A DNA stretch of 64,000 bases, from positions 6,448,001 to 6,512,000 of the forward strand of contig OZ255847.1 of assembly GCA_965277855.1 (NCBI GenBank). Direction: 5' to 3'. A program made the translations under genes and the position numbers. Below the pieces are notes generated by a model. That model ran no database searches, had not been told where the DNA came from, and worked only from the letters and a program-made list of their open reading frames with translations. Positions 35,477 to 48,063 of the stretch are shown here, one piece after another; the first letter of the stretch is position 1; each line of letters opens with the position of its first letter. The stretch comes from Bog-105 sp965277855. GTDB lineage: Bacteria; Acidobacteriota; Terriglobia; Bryobacterales; Bryobacteraceae.

Positions 35477-36166
35477 CCGGCGAAATACGTGAACACCACG
35501 GCGAACGTATCGCTTAGGCCGTGTGCGAGAACAGGCGCCCAGAGATTACGTCGCGTGGCGAGATAGGCGGTCGCAAGGATCAGACCGGAGACAGTGCTAT
35601 CGAACACACCCGTTGGTCCTTTGAAGAAATGTCCGAAGCCGAACAAGACACTGGAATAAAGGATGGCCGTTCGCGTAGGCGGCACGTGAACCATTGAGCG
35701 CGTCGGCAGTCCTGCGAAGGAGCAACGCGCGATAGGCAATCTCCTCACCGAACGCAGCGAAGGTCCAGACAATGGCTAACGATTTCAGTGCCGTCAGCGG
35801 GTTATGTTGGTGAAGACTTGCGATGATACTGGATGCATTCTCCTGCCGGTGCCAGATGAGGTGCGCAAGCGGCTCGGTAATCAAATCTTTCAGTTGCAGG
35901 AGCACGGCACCGCATACCGCGACCACTATAGTCACCTTCCAGGAAAAAGGACGGTTGAGCCCAACCGAACGCCAAGGCTTCCTAAGAATCAGAAGCGAAG
36001 CCAAAAGTATGACCACCAGGATCGGAACCTCGTTTGGCAAAACGCGATACACATTGTGGCCGACCACAACCACTGCACCCAGCAGAACCTCGGCTGCCGC
36101 AATTAGGCGCTCGCGACGGGACAATAGAACTCTTACACGCGGTAGCGATTCTTGCTTCGTTTTCAT
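35473..36166 (-). pseudogene. CPBP-family intramembrane protease, one frameshift
   Basis: Membrane protease of the CAAX-processing/bacteriocin-immunity (ABI) family read in two frames. The first (36166 to about 35670) has several hydrophobic segments and catalytic motif 1, FGEEIAYRALLLRR. The second (to 35473) supplies ILYSSVLFGFGHFFKGPTGV with motif 2, LILATAYLATRRNLWAPVLA and HGLSDTFAVVFTYFAG with motif 3. The frames meet near 35672-35677, where the DNA reads GCGAACGGCC; one extra A accounts for it. All catalytic motifs survive, so this is a recent inactivation or a sequencing error, unless slippage restores the frame. Confidence 0.82.
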
Positions 36167-36178
36167 CTGGCTGTGCCG

Positions 36179-37315
36179 CTAAACAAAGATACGACCTCGT
36201 CTGTGCCGGCGTGTGCCCAAGGCGTATTGACGCCCAGCCGAGCAGTAAAAAGCGACGGTGCCGCAGACAGTCATGATCCACCAGATGGGATGAGTCGCGT
36301 GCGTGAAATCCGGTCCGGCTGCGCGGCTCGCGGTCACGACTGTGCCGGCTATCGCAACTCCCATGGCCGCTCCCACCTGCCGTCCCGTAGAAGCGATCGC
36401 AGCGGCCACCCCAGCTTTCTATAAGGGCATGCCCGCAACGGCGTTGTTGGTAATTGCAGGATTGACTATACCAAGGCCGACTCCAAACAACTGCGTAGGA
36501 CAGCATCAAGAGAACAAGCGGCGTACTGCTACTCAGACGGGTGAGCAGCAACGTGCTCATGAGAAAACCCATACCCGCGATCAGCAAGGAGGGGCGTGTG
36601 CCGTGGCTGCCTACCAAGCCGCCGGAGAGAGGCGCGGTGAGCATCATCGTCGTCGCGAGGGGCAGCGTGCAAAGACCGGTCTGAAAGGCCGTCAATCCAC
36701 GGACCTGTTGCAGGTACAACGTATTCAGGAAAAGAAAGCCGGCGAAACAAGCAAATGCGCCGAATGCCAGTAACGTGGCACTGCGGCGAGGCCAACCGGC
36801 AGATTGATCCAGAAGATCGAGCGCCAGCCCACGGCTTGCGTCAGGACGCCTCCGAGCAGCGGGCCAAGCGCCAGGGATACACCGGCAACTGCTCCCCAGA
36901 TGCCGATAGCGCGAGCTCGATCCTTCGGCTCCTTGAAAACATTCGCGATGATCGATAAGGTCGCCGATGGTGTGCGCGACACTGCACAGCAAAGATCCGG
37001 CGGTGAAAAGAACCAGTCCCACTTGAAAACGCGACGTCTGCCGAAACGATCCGACATAGAGCCCGACAGCATGAGCAGGCTGGAGACGACAAGCGTATAG
37101 GCGTCGAGGATCCATTGCAGTCCCGAGAGCCTGGCGTGAAGATCATGTTGGATGGCGGGCAGCGCGACGTTGACGATGGTGACATTCATGCCGACCAGCA
37201 GCAAACTCAGGCAGCAGATAGCGAGAACGAGGTTTGGCCCTATGGGTGTTTGTTGGCCAACGGCGCCTGGTGCGTTGGATGAGGGAGCGCTGCGGTAGAG
37301 GTCAGGCGAGTGCAT
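36179..37315 (-). pseudogene. DHA2-type MFS exporter, decayed
   Basis: The N-terminal part (from 37315) is a good MFS start: PNLVLAICCLSLLLVGMNVT, IVNVALPAIQHDLHARLSGL, WILDAYTLVVSSLLMLSGSM, SDRFGRRRVF. A frame change near 37030 moves into GLVLFTAGSLLCSVAHTIG, then back to IGIWGAVAGVSLALGPLLGG and IFWINLPVGLAAV. The next recognisable part, FACFAGFLFLNTLYLQQVRG, belongs to helices 9-10, so roughly 100 residues are missing. Further on GLGIVNPAITNNAVAGMPL is interrupted by an in-frame TAG near 36420 before KAGVAAAIASTGRQVGAAMG and ATHPIWWIMTVCGTVAFY. Several frameshifts, a deletion and a stop codon together leave no doubt that it is dead. Confidence 0.88.
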
Positions 37316-37374
37316 TGATGATCTCTTCCTTTTTTCCTAAGAGAAAGCTGCCGAAATCCTGAAACCTAGATTAT

Positions 37375-40062
<2,688 letters not shown>

Positions 40063-40069
40063 AATTTAG

Positions 40070-40381
40070 CTAATCGAGGTCGAACGGACGCTTCGGCCGC
40101 GCCCCCGATGTATCCTCTTTGGCCTGCTTCAACAGCTCCTCGAATTTCTTCTCCCGCACCTTGTCGCTCGTCTTATGTGACGCAAAGCTCTTTTCGAAGG
40201 CGTCGTTCCGGCGCGCCGCGTCGCCTTTCAATTGCTGCGCCGCCGCGTGCAGATCTTCGATCAGCGGCTTCCTCTCGGGCTCCTTGTGCTGAATCACCAG
40301 TTCCAGTTCGCTGTCTATCTGCAGCGTCGATTCGCAACACGGACACTTCACTTCAAATAACTTGCCACTCGCCTGCGCCAT
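40070..40381 (-). CDS. Small putative zinc-binding protein
   Basis: 103 aa from the ATG at 40381; an ATG at 40414 is possible. It begins MAQASGKLFEVKCPCCESTL, with a single CPCC knuckle that could bind metal, and continues into a charged helical region (ELELVIQHKEPERKPLIEDL, HAAAQQLKGDAARR, DKVREKKFEELLKQAKED) ending in a basic tail. No family name is recognised, although this Cys-pair plus coiled-coil layout recurs in acidobacterial genomes. It is divergent from dedA and converges on the hybrid kinase. Confidence 0.72.
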   Translation of the reverse strand: MAQASGKLFEVKCPCCESTLQIDSELELVIQHKEPERKPLIEDLHAAAQQLKGDAARRNDAFEKSFASHKTSDKVREKKFEELLKQAKEDTSGARPKRPFDLD

Positions 40382-40451
40382 AACGGAATCGTAACGCATT
40401 TGCACGCTTCCCAAACCGGCGAAGCTGCTATTTTTGAACCTGTCCCGCCCG

Positions 40452-41072
40452 ATGGAATCCCTCTTTTCAGATGCTTCTGCTTGGATCTCGCATTATGGCT
40501 ATGCCGGCCTCTTCTGCCTCCTCATGTTCGGCATTGTGGGCCTCCCGGTGCCCGATGAGACCCTGCTGATGTTCTGCGGCTATCTCATTTGGAAAGGGCG
40601 ACTGCATCCTGGCGGCACGTTTTTGGCCGGCTTCGCGGGCAGCTTGTGCGGCATATCGCTCAGCTACCTGCTCGGCCGCACCTACGGCAATAAAGTGATT
40701 CATCGCTACGGGCGCTACATTGGCGCGACCGAGCAGCGGCTCGATCGAGTGCACCATTGGTTTTCGCGCCTCGGCGCATGGGTGCTGGCGATTGGTTATT
40801 TCGTCCCCGGTGTGCGCCATTTCTCCGCGCTAGTGGCCGGGATGACGGAGCTCCCCTGGCCAGTGTTTGCGCTGTTTGCCTACTCCGGTGCAGCGCTTTG
40901 GGTGGCGACCTTTCTCTCCGTCGGATACGCCGTGGGCGAAAGCTGGCAGCAAACCGCCCAACTGCTGCATAAATATGCTCTCCTGGCAACGATCGCTGCC
41001 ATCATTCTCGGCGGCCTGTTCTGGCTGCTACGCCGGCACCTTCAGAACAGGAATGGGAAAATCGAAATTTAA
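40452..41072 (+). CDS. DedA-family membrane protein
   Basis: 206 aa from the ATG at 40452; a TTG at 40434 is an alternative. Inner-membrane protein of the DedA/SNARE-associated superfamily, which includes undecaprenyl-phosphate translocases. Signatures: YAGLFCLLMFGIVGLPVPDE with the conserved acidic residue, GTFLAGFAGSLCGISLSYLL, GRTYGNKVIHRYGRYIG, and AIGYFVPGVRHFSALVAGMT with the conserved GxxxPGxR-type motif. Four to five transmembrane helices are present, ending WLLRRHLQNR. It is followed after 6 bases by the first M13 peptidase and may be co-transcribed with it. Confidence 0.9.
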   Translation: MESLFSDASAWISHYGYAGLFCLLMFGIVGLPVPDETLLMFCGYLIWKGRLHPGGTFLAGFAGSLCGISLSYLLGRTYGNKVIHRYGRYIGATEQRLDRVHHWFSRLGAWVLAIGYFVPGVRHFSALVAGMTELPWPVFALFAYSGAALWVATFLSVGYAVGESWQQTAQLLHKYALLATIAAIILGGLFWLLRRHLQNRNGKIEI

Positions 41073-41078
41073 CTTTGT

Positions 41079-43115
41079 ATGACATCCGCATTCATCCGTT
41101 TGCAAAGCATTTGTTACCTGGCCGCGATCCTGCCCCTCGCCTCCATTGCTCCGGCGCAGACTTCCTCCACTTCGAGCGGCGTCGATCTTTCGGCGATCGA
41201 TAAAGCCGCCGATCCCTGCCAGAATTTCTATCGCTACGCCTGCGGCAACTGGATTCAAACCAATCCTGTTCCACCCGAATACTCGCGCTGGAGCCGATTT
41301 AACGAGCTCCAGAACCGCAATCAGGCCATCCTACGCACGATTCTCGACGACTCGGCCGCTCACCAAACCCGCTCACCCATCGATCAGAAAATCGGCGGTC
41401 TGTATGCCGCTTGTTCCAATGAAGGCGCGGTCGATAAGGCCGGTTACACGCCTATCCAGTCGGGCATCGAACAGATTCGCGCCCTGAAAGACAAATCCGC
41501 CCTGGCCGCCGAGGTGGCCCAACTTCATAAGCAAGGCGTCACTGCTTTTTTCGCATTTCGCTCCCAGGCCGATCCTGACAATTCAAAGATGACGATCGCC
41601 GACGCCGATCAGGGAGGCCTCGGTCTCCCCGACAAGAGCTACTATCTAAGCGCAAAAGACGAAAAGACCCGCGCCGCCTATACCGCCCATGTTGCGAAGA
41701 TTCTGGAGCTGATCGGCGAAAGCCCGAGTGACGCCACGGCCGCCGCGCAAGCGATCCTTACACTTGAAACTGCTCTCGCCCAAGCGTCGCTCGACCGCAC
41801 CGCACGTCGCGATCCCAATCTGCTTCATCACAAAATGTCCGTCGCGGAACTGCAGGCCCTCACGCCTGACTTCGACTTCAAAAGCTATCTGGCCGGTCGC
41901 GCAACTCCGGCGTTTAACAACCTCAACGTCGCCGTTCCTGACTTCTTCCGCGCATTGAACAAAACTCTGGCGTCCACCAGCCTGGCAGATCTCAAAACCT
42001 ACCTGCTGTGGCATTATGTCTCCTCGTATGCTCCCGATTTAAGCAAGCCGTTTGTCGATGCCAATTTTGATTTCTACGGCCGCTTTCTGACCGGCGCCAA
42101 AGAGCTGCAGCCCCGCTGGAAACGCTGTGTGCAAACCACAGACACGAGCCTCGGCGAAGCGCTCGGGCAGAAATATGTGGAGAAAGCCTTTGCGGGCCAG
42201 TCCAAAGAACGCACGCGCGAACTGGTTGCCATTATTGAAAAGCAAATGGCGGCCGACATCGATTCTTTACCCTGGATGAGCGACGCCACCAAGCAGCAGG
42301 CGCTCGCAAAACTGAAAGGTGTCACCAATAAAATCGGCTATCCGGAACGCTGGCGCGACTACTCGGCGGTCACGATCTCGAACACCAATCTGGTCGCTGA
42401 TGTTCGCAATGCCCGCGAGTTCGAATCCAAACGCAATGTTGACAAAATTGGGCAGCCGGTTGACCGCTCCGAGTTCGGCATGACTCCGCCTACCGTTAAC
42501 GCTTATTACAGTCCGCTGCAGAACAATATCAATTTTCCGGCCGGCATCCTGCAACCTCCCTTCTACCAGAACACCGCCGACATGGCGGTTAATTTCGGCG
42601 GCATCGGCGCCGTCATTGGCCACGAGTTGACACATGGCTTTGACGATCAAGGACGGCGCTACGATGCCGATGGCAACCTCCGCGACTGGTGGCAGAAGCA
42701 GGACGGAGAAGAGTTCAAAAAACGAGCCGACTGTCTGGTTAACGAGTACTCGCAGTTCAAACCTGTCCCGGATGTGAATGTCAATGGCCGTCTCACACTG
42801 GGTGAAAATGGCGCTGATAACGCAGGCATCCGGCTGGCTTACATGGCCCTGCTCGGCGCCATGGACAACGGTACGGTTTCGAAGGAGAAGCTCGACGGCT
42901 ATACCCCGCAACAGCGCTTCTTTCTCGGCTACGCTCAAATATGGTGTGAAAATGCACGTCCTGAATACTCGCGCAATATAGTTCGCACCGATCCACATTC
43001 ACCCGGCCAGTTCCGCGTGCTCGGCGTTCTCCAGAACGTTTCTGAATTTGGAAAAGCATTCGGTTGCCCGGTGAACTCGCCCATGACAGCGGCCAACGCG
43101 TGCCGAGTCTGGTAG
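41079..43115 (+). CDS. M13-family zinc endopeptidase (neprilysin/PepO-like), copy 1
   Basis: 678 aa with signal peptide (CYLAAILPLASIAPAQ), so it acts in the periplasm or outside. N-terminal M13 domain opens SAIDKAADPCQNFYRYACGN followed by W. The catalytic domain carries HELTH at 515-519 (two Zn ligands and the catalytic Glu), the third ligand Glu576 in GENGADNAG, NAYYSPLQNNINFPAGILQP and the terminal CRVW motif typical of M13. All key residues are present. Cleaves short peptides. The next gene is a paralogue 28 bases downstream. Confidence 0.95.
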   Translation: MTSAFIRLQSICYLAAILPLASIAPAQTSSTSSGVDLSAIDKAADPCQNFYRYACGNWIQTNPVPPEYSRWSRFNELQNRNQAILRTILDDSAAHQTRSPIDQKIGGLYAACSNEGAVDKAGYTPIQSGIEQIRALKDKSALAAEVAQLHKQGVTAFFAFRSQADPDNSKMTIADADQGGLGLPDKSYYLSAKDEKTRAAYTAHVAKILELIGESPSDATAAAQAILTLETALAQASLDRTARRDPNLLHHKMSVAELQALTPDFDFKSYLAGRATPAFNNLNVAVPDFFRALNKTLASTSLADLKTYLLWHYVSSYAPDLSKPFVDANFDFYGRFLTGAKELQPRWKRCVQTTDTSLGEALGQKYVEKAFAGQSKERTRELVAIIEKQMAADIDSLPWMSDATKQQALAKLKGVTNKIGYPERWRDYSAVTISNTNLVADVRNAREFESKRNVDKIGQPVDRSEFGMTPPTVNAYYSPLQNNINFPAGILQPPFYQNTADMAVNFGGIGAVIGHELTHGFDDQGRRYDADGNLRDWWQKQDGEEFKKRADCLVNEYSQFKPVPDVNVNGRLTLGENGADNAGIRLAYMALLGAMDNGTVSKEKLDGYTPQQRFFLGYAQIWCENARPEYSRNIVRTDPHSPGQFRVLGVLQNVSEFGKAFGCPVNSPMTAANACRVW

Positions 43116-43143
43116 CTTTGCTTTTTTATCTCTCGAGGTTTAC

Positions 43144-45171
43144 ATGTCCCATCGGTTTCTGAGTCTTTGCGCCTTCGCTTTTCTTTTCTCTGGAATTCTG
43201 CTGGCGCAGTCTGCTAGCGGCGTCGATCTCCCGGCCATCGATAAAGCGGCCGATCCCTGCCAAAACTTTTATCAGTATGCCTGCGGCACGTGGATCAAGA
43301 ACAATCCGGTGCCCGCGGACGAAAGCCGCTGGAGCCGCTTCAACGAACTCGATCAGCGCAACCAGGTGATTCTGCGCAGCATTCTGGATGACTCGGCCAA
43401 GAACCAGACGCGTTCCGCTATCGACGGAAAAATCGGTGGCTTTTACGCCTCCTGCATGAATGAGCCGGAAATTGAAAAGCTCGGTGCGACGCCGCTGCGC
43501 GCTGAGCTCGACCGCATCTCTCGTATCAGCAATGCTCGCGAACTACTCGACGAAACCGCCCGGCTTCACCAATTCCAGGTAGATGCCTTTTTTCGGCTGG
43601 GTCCAAGCCCGGATCTCAAGAATGCCAGTATGATGATTGCCGACCTTGACCAAGGGGGACTCGGCCTGCCTGAGAAAGATTTTTACTTCCGCAGCGATCC
43701 CAAGTCGACCCAGATTCGCCAGAAATATGTTTCCGCCATCGCTAAAACATTTGTGCTGATAGGTGTTTCGCCGGCCGAAGCGGGTAAAAAAGCTGCACAA
43801 GTGATGTCGCTGGAAACCGATCTCGCTAAAGCGTCCCTCGATGTCACCAGCCGGCGCGATCCCCAGAAATTGTTCCATCAAATGCCCAAGGAACAGGTGT
43901 CCAAACTCAGCCCCAACTTTAATTTCACCGACTTCTTCGCCGAAGTCAAAATGCCCGCGTTCACCACCGTCAACGTCGACGTTCCCGCTTTTATTCAGGC
44001 GTTCAGCACGCTCGTGAAAACTCGCCCGATGAGCGAAATCCAGGACTACCTGACCTGGCAGTACGTCCATTCGAGTTCGCCTCTGCTGCCGAAAGCATTT
44101 GTCGATCAGAACTTTGATTTCTTTTCGCGTACGCTGCTCGGCACGAAAGAATTGAAGCCGCGCTGGAAACGCTGTGTGCGTGCTACCGATGAGGAATTGG
44201 GCGACGCTCTCGGCCGCAAATACGTGGAGAAAACGTTTGGCGAACAGGGCAAAGCCCGTACGCTGCAGATGGTGCATGAAATCGAGCACGAAATGGCGGT
44301 CGATCTACAGTCGCTTAGTTGGATGACGCCGCAGACCAAGCAGCAGGCTCTCGTAAAACTGCACGCTGTTGCCAATAAGATCGGCTACCCGGACAAATGG
44401 CGTGATTATTCGTCAGTGGAGATCCGGCCTGGCGATTACTTCGGTAACTTCTATCGGGCGAATGAGTATGAATACCGCCGCGAACTGAACAAAATCGGCA
44501 AACCTGTCGATCGCACCGAGTGGTTGATGACACCGCCTACCGTGAACGCCTACTACGATCCCACGCAAAACAACATCAACTTCCCGGCCGGCATTCTGCA
44601 GCCGCCCTTCTATTCAAATAAAGCCGGCGACGCCCTCAACTATGGCGCGGTGGGCGCCGTCGTGGGACATGAACTCACGCACGGCTTCGACGACGAAGGT
44701 CGCCAATTCGATGCGGACGGCAATCTGAAAGACTGGTGGCAGAAGGCCGACGAAGAGCGCTTTGAAAAACTCTCTTCGTGCACCGTCAATGAATACGGCG
44801 GCTTCAGCCCCGTCCCCGGGGTAGAACTGAACGGCAAACTCACGCTGGGTGAAAATACGGCGGATAACGGCGGGGTTCGTCTCGCCTACATGGCGCTGCT
44901 GGATGATCTCGCCCAAAAGAGCGTCCCCGTAACGACTAAAGTCGACGGCTACACCGAACCGCAGCAATTCTTTCTCGGTTTTGCCCAGGTCTGGTGCGAG
45001 AACTCGACTCCGGAAACCGCCCGCTTCCTGGCACAAACCAATCCTCATTCGCCGGGCCGGTTTCGCACGAATGGCGTCTTCAAAAACATGCCCGAATTCA
45101 GCCAGGCCTTCGGCTGCAAGCCGTCCGACGCAATGTATGTAGCAAAAGGCCAGGGCTGCCGCGTCTGGTAG
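43144..45171 (+). CDS. M13-family zinc endopeptidase, copy 2
   Basis: 675 aa paralogue of the preceding gene, similar along its full length. Signal peptide FLSLCAFAFLFSGILLAQS; AIDKAADPCQNFYQYACGTW; zinc motif HELTH at 509-513 with HGFDDEGRQFDADGN following; third ligand Glu570 in GENTADNGG; C-terminus GCRVW. A good ribosome site (CGAGG) precedes the ATG by 6 bases. A tandem duplication with divergence, presumably giving different peptide specificities. It belongs to the same block as the M3 peptidase. Confidence 0.95.
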   Translation: MSHRFLSLCAFAFLFSGILLAQSASGVDLPAIDKAADPCQNFYQYACGTWIKNNPVPADESRWSRFNELDQRNQVILRSILDDSAKNQTRSAIDGKIGGFYASCMNEPEIEKLGATPLRAELDRISRISNARELLDETARLHQFQVDAFFRLGPSPDLKNASMMIADLDQGGLGLPEKDFYFRSDPKSTQIRQKYVSAIAKTFVLIGVSPAEAGKKAAQVMSLETDLAKASLDVTSRRDPQKLFHQMPKEQVSKLSPNFNFTDFFAEVKMPAFTTVNVDVPAFIQAFSTLVKTRPMSEIQDYLTWQYVHSSSPLLPKAFVDQNFDFFSRTLLGTKELKPRWKRCVRATDEELGDALGRKYVEKTFGEQGKARTLQMVHEIEHEMAVDLQSLSWMTPQTKQQALVKLHAVANKIGYPDKWRDYSSVEIRPGDYFGNFYRANEYEYRRELNKIGKPVDRTEWLMTPPTVNAYYDPTQNNINFPAGILQPPFYSNKAGDALNYGAVGAVVGHELTHGFDDEGRQFDADGNLKDWWQKADEERFEKLSSCTVNEYGGFSPVPGVELNGKLTLGENTADNGGVRLAYMALLDDLAQKSVPVTTKVDGYTEPQQFFLGFAQVWCENSTPETARFLAQTNPHSPGRFRTNGVFKNMPEFSQAFGCKPSDAMYVAKGQGCRVW

Positions 45172-45205
45172 TTGGTTATCAGGTGTTACTTATTTAGTCA
45201 AGATC

Positions 45206-47254
45206 ATGAGCGAAGAAATTCAAACCAATCCGCTGCTGCTGGCCAAGCTGCCCATTCCGTTCGACCGTGTCAAAGCCGAACACGTCGAATCTGCTATTCA
45301 TCTGCTTCTGCAACAGATGCGCAATCGCGTGGCGGACCTGAGCAGCGCGCATATCCCGCGCACCTACGAAAACATTCTGCTCTCGCTCGATCAGGTTACG
45401 CAACCGCTCGATTTCGCCATGTCGGTGGTCCGCCATTTGGAGGCGGTCGCCACTTATCCGGAGTTTCGTGCCGCTTACAACGCGGTGGAGGAGCCCGTCA
45501 GTCAGTTTTATACCTCGATTGCGCTCGATGAAAATCTGTGGACGGCCGTGAAACAGGTGCGCGATACGGTGGATCTCTCCACTCTCGGGCCGGTCCACCA
45601 ACGTTTCCTGAAAAAAACAGTCACTGGTTTTCGACGGGCGGGCGCCGACCTGGATGCGGCCGGCAAGCGACAGCTGGAAAATATCGACGTAGAACTCACC
45701 CGAATCACCACGAAGTTTTCGCAAAATGTGCTCGATGCGACTAACAGCTGGGAACTCATTCTTACGGAGGAGAGCCGGCTCACCGGGTTGCCGCCCTCGG
45801 CTGTGATGGCGGCACGCGAGAGCGCCAAAGCGAAGGGCAGGGAAGGGTGGCGGTTGACGCTGCAAGGGCCCAGCTATGTGGCCGCCATGACTTACCTGGA
45901 TGATCGTGCCATTCGGCAGGACCTCTGGCAGGCTTCGAACAGACGCGCTACTTCCGGTGATCGCGATAATCGCCAGCTCATTGTCGAGATTCTCAAGCTG
46001 CGCCGCGAAAAAGCCAAACTTCTCGGCTACCGCGATTTCGCCGATCTCGTGCTTGAAGAGCGCATGGCTCACAACGGCGCCGAAGCTCTCGCCTTCGTTG
46101 ACGATCTGTATGGCAAAACCAAGCCGCATTTCGATCGTGAAAACACCGCTCTTGCTACTTTCAGCAAGACGTTAGGTTACGAGACCATCGAGCCCTGGGA
46201 CGTCGGCTATCTGGCGGAAAAACAGCGCCGCGCACTTTATGATTTCGACGAGGAGGAGCTGCGTCCTTATTTTCAGCTCGACCGAGTCGTTAAAGGAATG
46301 TTCGACTTGTTCAGCGGCCTGCTGGGCATCAAAGTCGTCGATCATCCCGGCACTCCCGGCTGGGACCCGGCCGTCAACTACTATCGCGTGGAGGATGCCA
46401 CTACCGGACTGCCGCTCGGCGGTTTCTACACCGACTGGTTTCCACGTGAAAACAAACGCGGCGGCGCCTGGATGGATTCACTCGTCATGGGCAATCCCGA
46501 TGGCGGTCAGCCTCATCTCGGCCTGATCTGCGGCAATCTTACCCCTCCGGTCGGTGGAACGCCCGCGCTGCTCACCCATCGTGACGTCGAGACGATCTTT
46601 CACGAATTCGGCCATTTGCTGCATCAGCTACTAAGCCGGGTTCCGGTTCGCTCGCTGGCCGGGACCAGCGTGCCTTGGGATTTCGTCGAGCTGCCCTCGC
46701 AGATCATGGAGAACTGGACAATGGAGCGCGAAGCTCTCGATCTTTTTGCCCGCCACTATCAAACTGGTCAGCCCATTCCAGAGGAACTATTCCAGAAAAT
46801 GAAGCGCGCCCGTACTTTCCGCAGTGCCAACATGCAGATGCGCCAGCTCGGCTTTGCCACCGTCGATCTTAAGCTTCATCGTGACTTCGATCCCGTTCAA
46901 AACCGCGATGCGTTGAGTTTTGCTCAAGATATTCTGCAAAGCTTTACGCCTGCCCGGCTGCCTGCCGGCTACGGCATGATCGCGAGCTTTACACATTTAT
47001 TCGCAAGCCCTGTAGCATATGGCGCCGGATACTACTCTTACAAATGGGCTGAAGTCTTGGACGCAGACGCATTTACACGATTCCGCCGGGAAGGCATTTT
47101 TAGTTCGAGTGTCGGAGGAGAGTTCCGGGAGCGCATTTTATCGAAGGGCGACAGCGACGATCCGGCCGCGCTGTATCGAAGTTTCATGGGGCGCGATCCC
47201 GACCCTGCTGCCTTATTGGAGCGCCTCGGATTGCTGGAAGAAGTGATCGCCTGA
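45206..47254 (+). CDS. M3-family metallopeptidase (oligopeptidase A/Dcp type)
   Basis: 682 aa without signal peptide, hence cytoplasmic. M3 thimet-oligopeptidase fold: zinc site HEFGH at 466-470, third ligand Glu495 in DFVELPSQIMENW, preceded by GGAWMDSLVMG and VETIFHEFG. N-terminal helical domain starts NPLLAKLPIPFDRVKAEHVE. C-terminal FASPVAYGAGYYSYKWAEVL and SGGEFR-like ends are typical of the family. It would finish degradation of peptides imported after extracellular M13 cleavage. A histidine kinase starts 6 bases after its stop. Confidence 0.95.
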   Translation: MSEEIQTNPLLLAKLPIPFDRVKAEHVESAIHLLLQQMRNRVADLSSAHIPRTYENILLSLDQVTQPLDFAMSVVRHLEAVATYPEFRAAYNAVEEPVSQFYTSIALDENLWTAVKQVRDTVDLSTLGPVHQRFLKKTVTGFRRAGADLDAAGKRQLENIDVELTRITTKFSQNVLDATNSWELILTEESRLTGLPPSAVMAARESAKAKGREGWRLTLQGPSYVAAMTYLDDRAIRQDLWQASNRRATSGDRDNRQLIVEILKLRREKAKLLGYRDFADLVLEERMAHNGAEALAFVDDLYGKTKPHFDRENTALATFSKTLGYETIEPWDVGYLAEKQRRALYDFDEEELRPYFQLDRVVKGMFDLFSGLLGIKVVDHPGTPGWDPAVNYYRVEDATTGLPLGGFYTDWFPRENKRGGAWMDSLVMGNPDGGQPHLGLICGNLTPPVGGTPALLTHRDVETIFHEFGHLLHQLLSRVPVRSLAGTSVPWDFVELPSQIMENWTMEREALDLFARHYQTGQPIPEELFQKMKRARTFRSANMQMRQLGFATVDLKLHRDFDPVQNRDALSFAQDILQSFTPARLPAGYGMIASFTHLFASPVAYGAGYYSYKWAEVLDADAFTRFRREGIFSSSVGGEFRERILSKGDSDDPAALYRSFMGRDPDPAALLERLGLLEEVIA

Positions 47255-47259
47255 CGGAA

Positions 47260-48063
47260 ATGGACACGGCCTCGAGCAGCCTGGAAGATCGCTTGGCAGC
47301 GGCCGAGCGCCGTATTGCGGAACTGGAACGGGATCACTCCGGTTGCGTGGAGGAATTATCTTCTGTGCGGCTGGAGGCTGAGGAGCGCAATGCCGATGCC
47401 CAGGCTTCGCGCGACGAATTGCAATACTTCGTTTACGCCGCTAGTCACGATTTGCAGCAACCGCTGCGCGCTATTGGCACGCATGCTCAACTGCTGCAGC
47501 GCCAGTTTCCGGAGAATGCAGAGGCTAAAGAGTTTATCGACGTCATCATTGACGGCGCTACTCAGATGAACACCCTCATCACCGATCTGCTCAAGTACTC
47601 CCGGATCGGCAGCGCAGCGAATCAGAAGTCGATGCATCTGAATGCTTCGGTTCAGTGGGCTTTGTTCAACCTGGCCAAGGCTATCGAACAATCGGGAGCG
47701 AAAGTCACCTTGCAGGATTTGCCTGAGGTCTTTGCCGACGAAACGCAGCTGGCGACAGTGTTCGAGCATATCGTGAGCAATGCCATCAGATACCGCGGCG
47801 ACGATCCGCCGGAAGTGAAAATCGCCAGTGAAGTCGACGGTGATTTCCATTTGATTTCCGTGCAGGACAATGGGGTCGGCATCAAGAGCGAGTACCACGA
47901 GAAGGTTTTCGAGCCTTTTAAACGCCTCCACTCGAAAGACATTCCGGGCAGCGGCCTCGGGTTGTCGATCTGCCGCAAGATCGTCCGCGCGCATCGCGGC
48001 AAGATTTGGGTGGAAAGCGACGGGGCGAACGGTTCGCTGGTGAAATTCACCATTCCGGTTTAG
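47260..48063 (+). CDS. Soluble sensor histidine kinase
   Basis: 267 aa, no membrane segment. An N-terminal coiled coil (LEDRLAAAERRIAELERD, VRLEAEERNADAQASRDEL) leads to a HisKA domain with His63 in AASHDLQQPLRAIGTHAQLL, the phytochrome-like kinase type. HATPase_c has the N box VFEHIVSNAIRYR, G1 VQDNGVGI and G2 PGSGLGLSICRKIV. It lacks its own sensor domain, so the input must come from a partner. The ATG lies six bases after the M3 peptidase stop, with GGAA between, indicating an operon. No response regulator is near. Confidence 0.92.
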   Translation: MDTASSSLEDRLAAAERRIAELERDHSGCVEELSSVRLEAEERNADAQASRDELQYFVYAASHDLQQPLRAIGTHAQLLQRQFPENAEAKEFIDVIIDGATQMNTLITDLLKYSRIGSAANQKSMHLNASVQWALFNLAKAIEQSGAKVTLQDLPEVFADETQLATVFEHIVSNAIRYRGDDPPEVKIASEVDGDFHLISVQDNGVGIKSEYHEKVFEPFKRLHSKDIPGSGLGLSICRKIVRAHRGKIWVESDGANGSLVKFTIPV

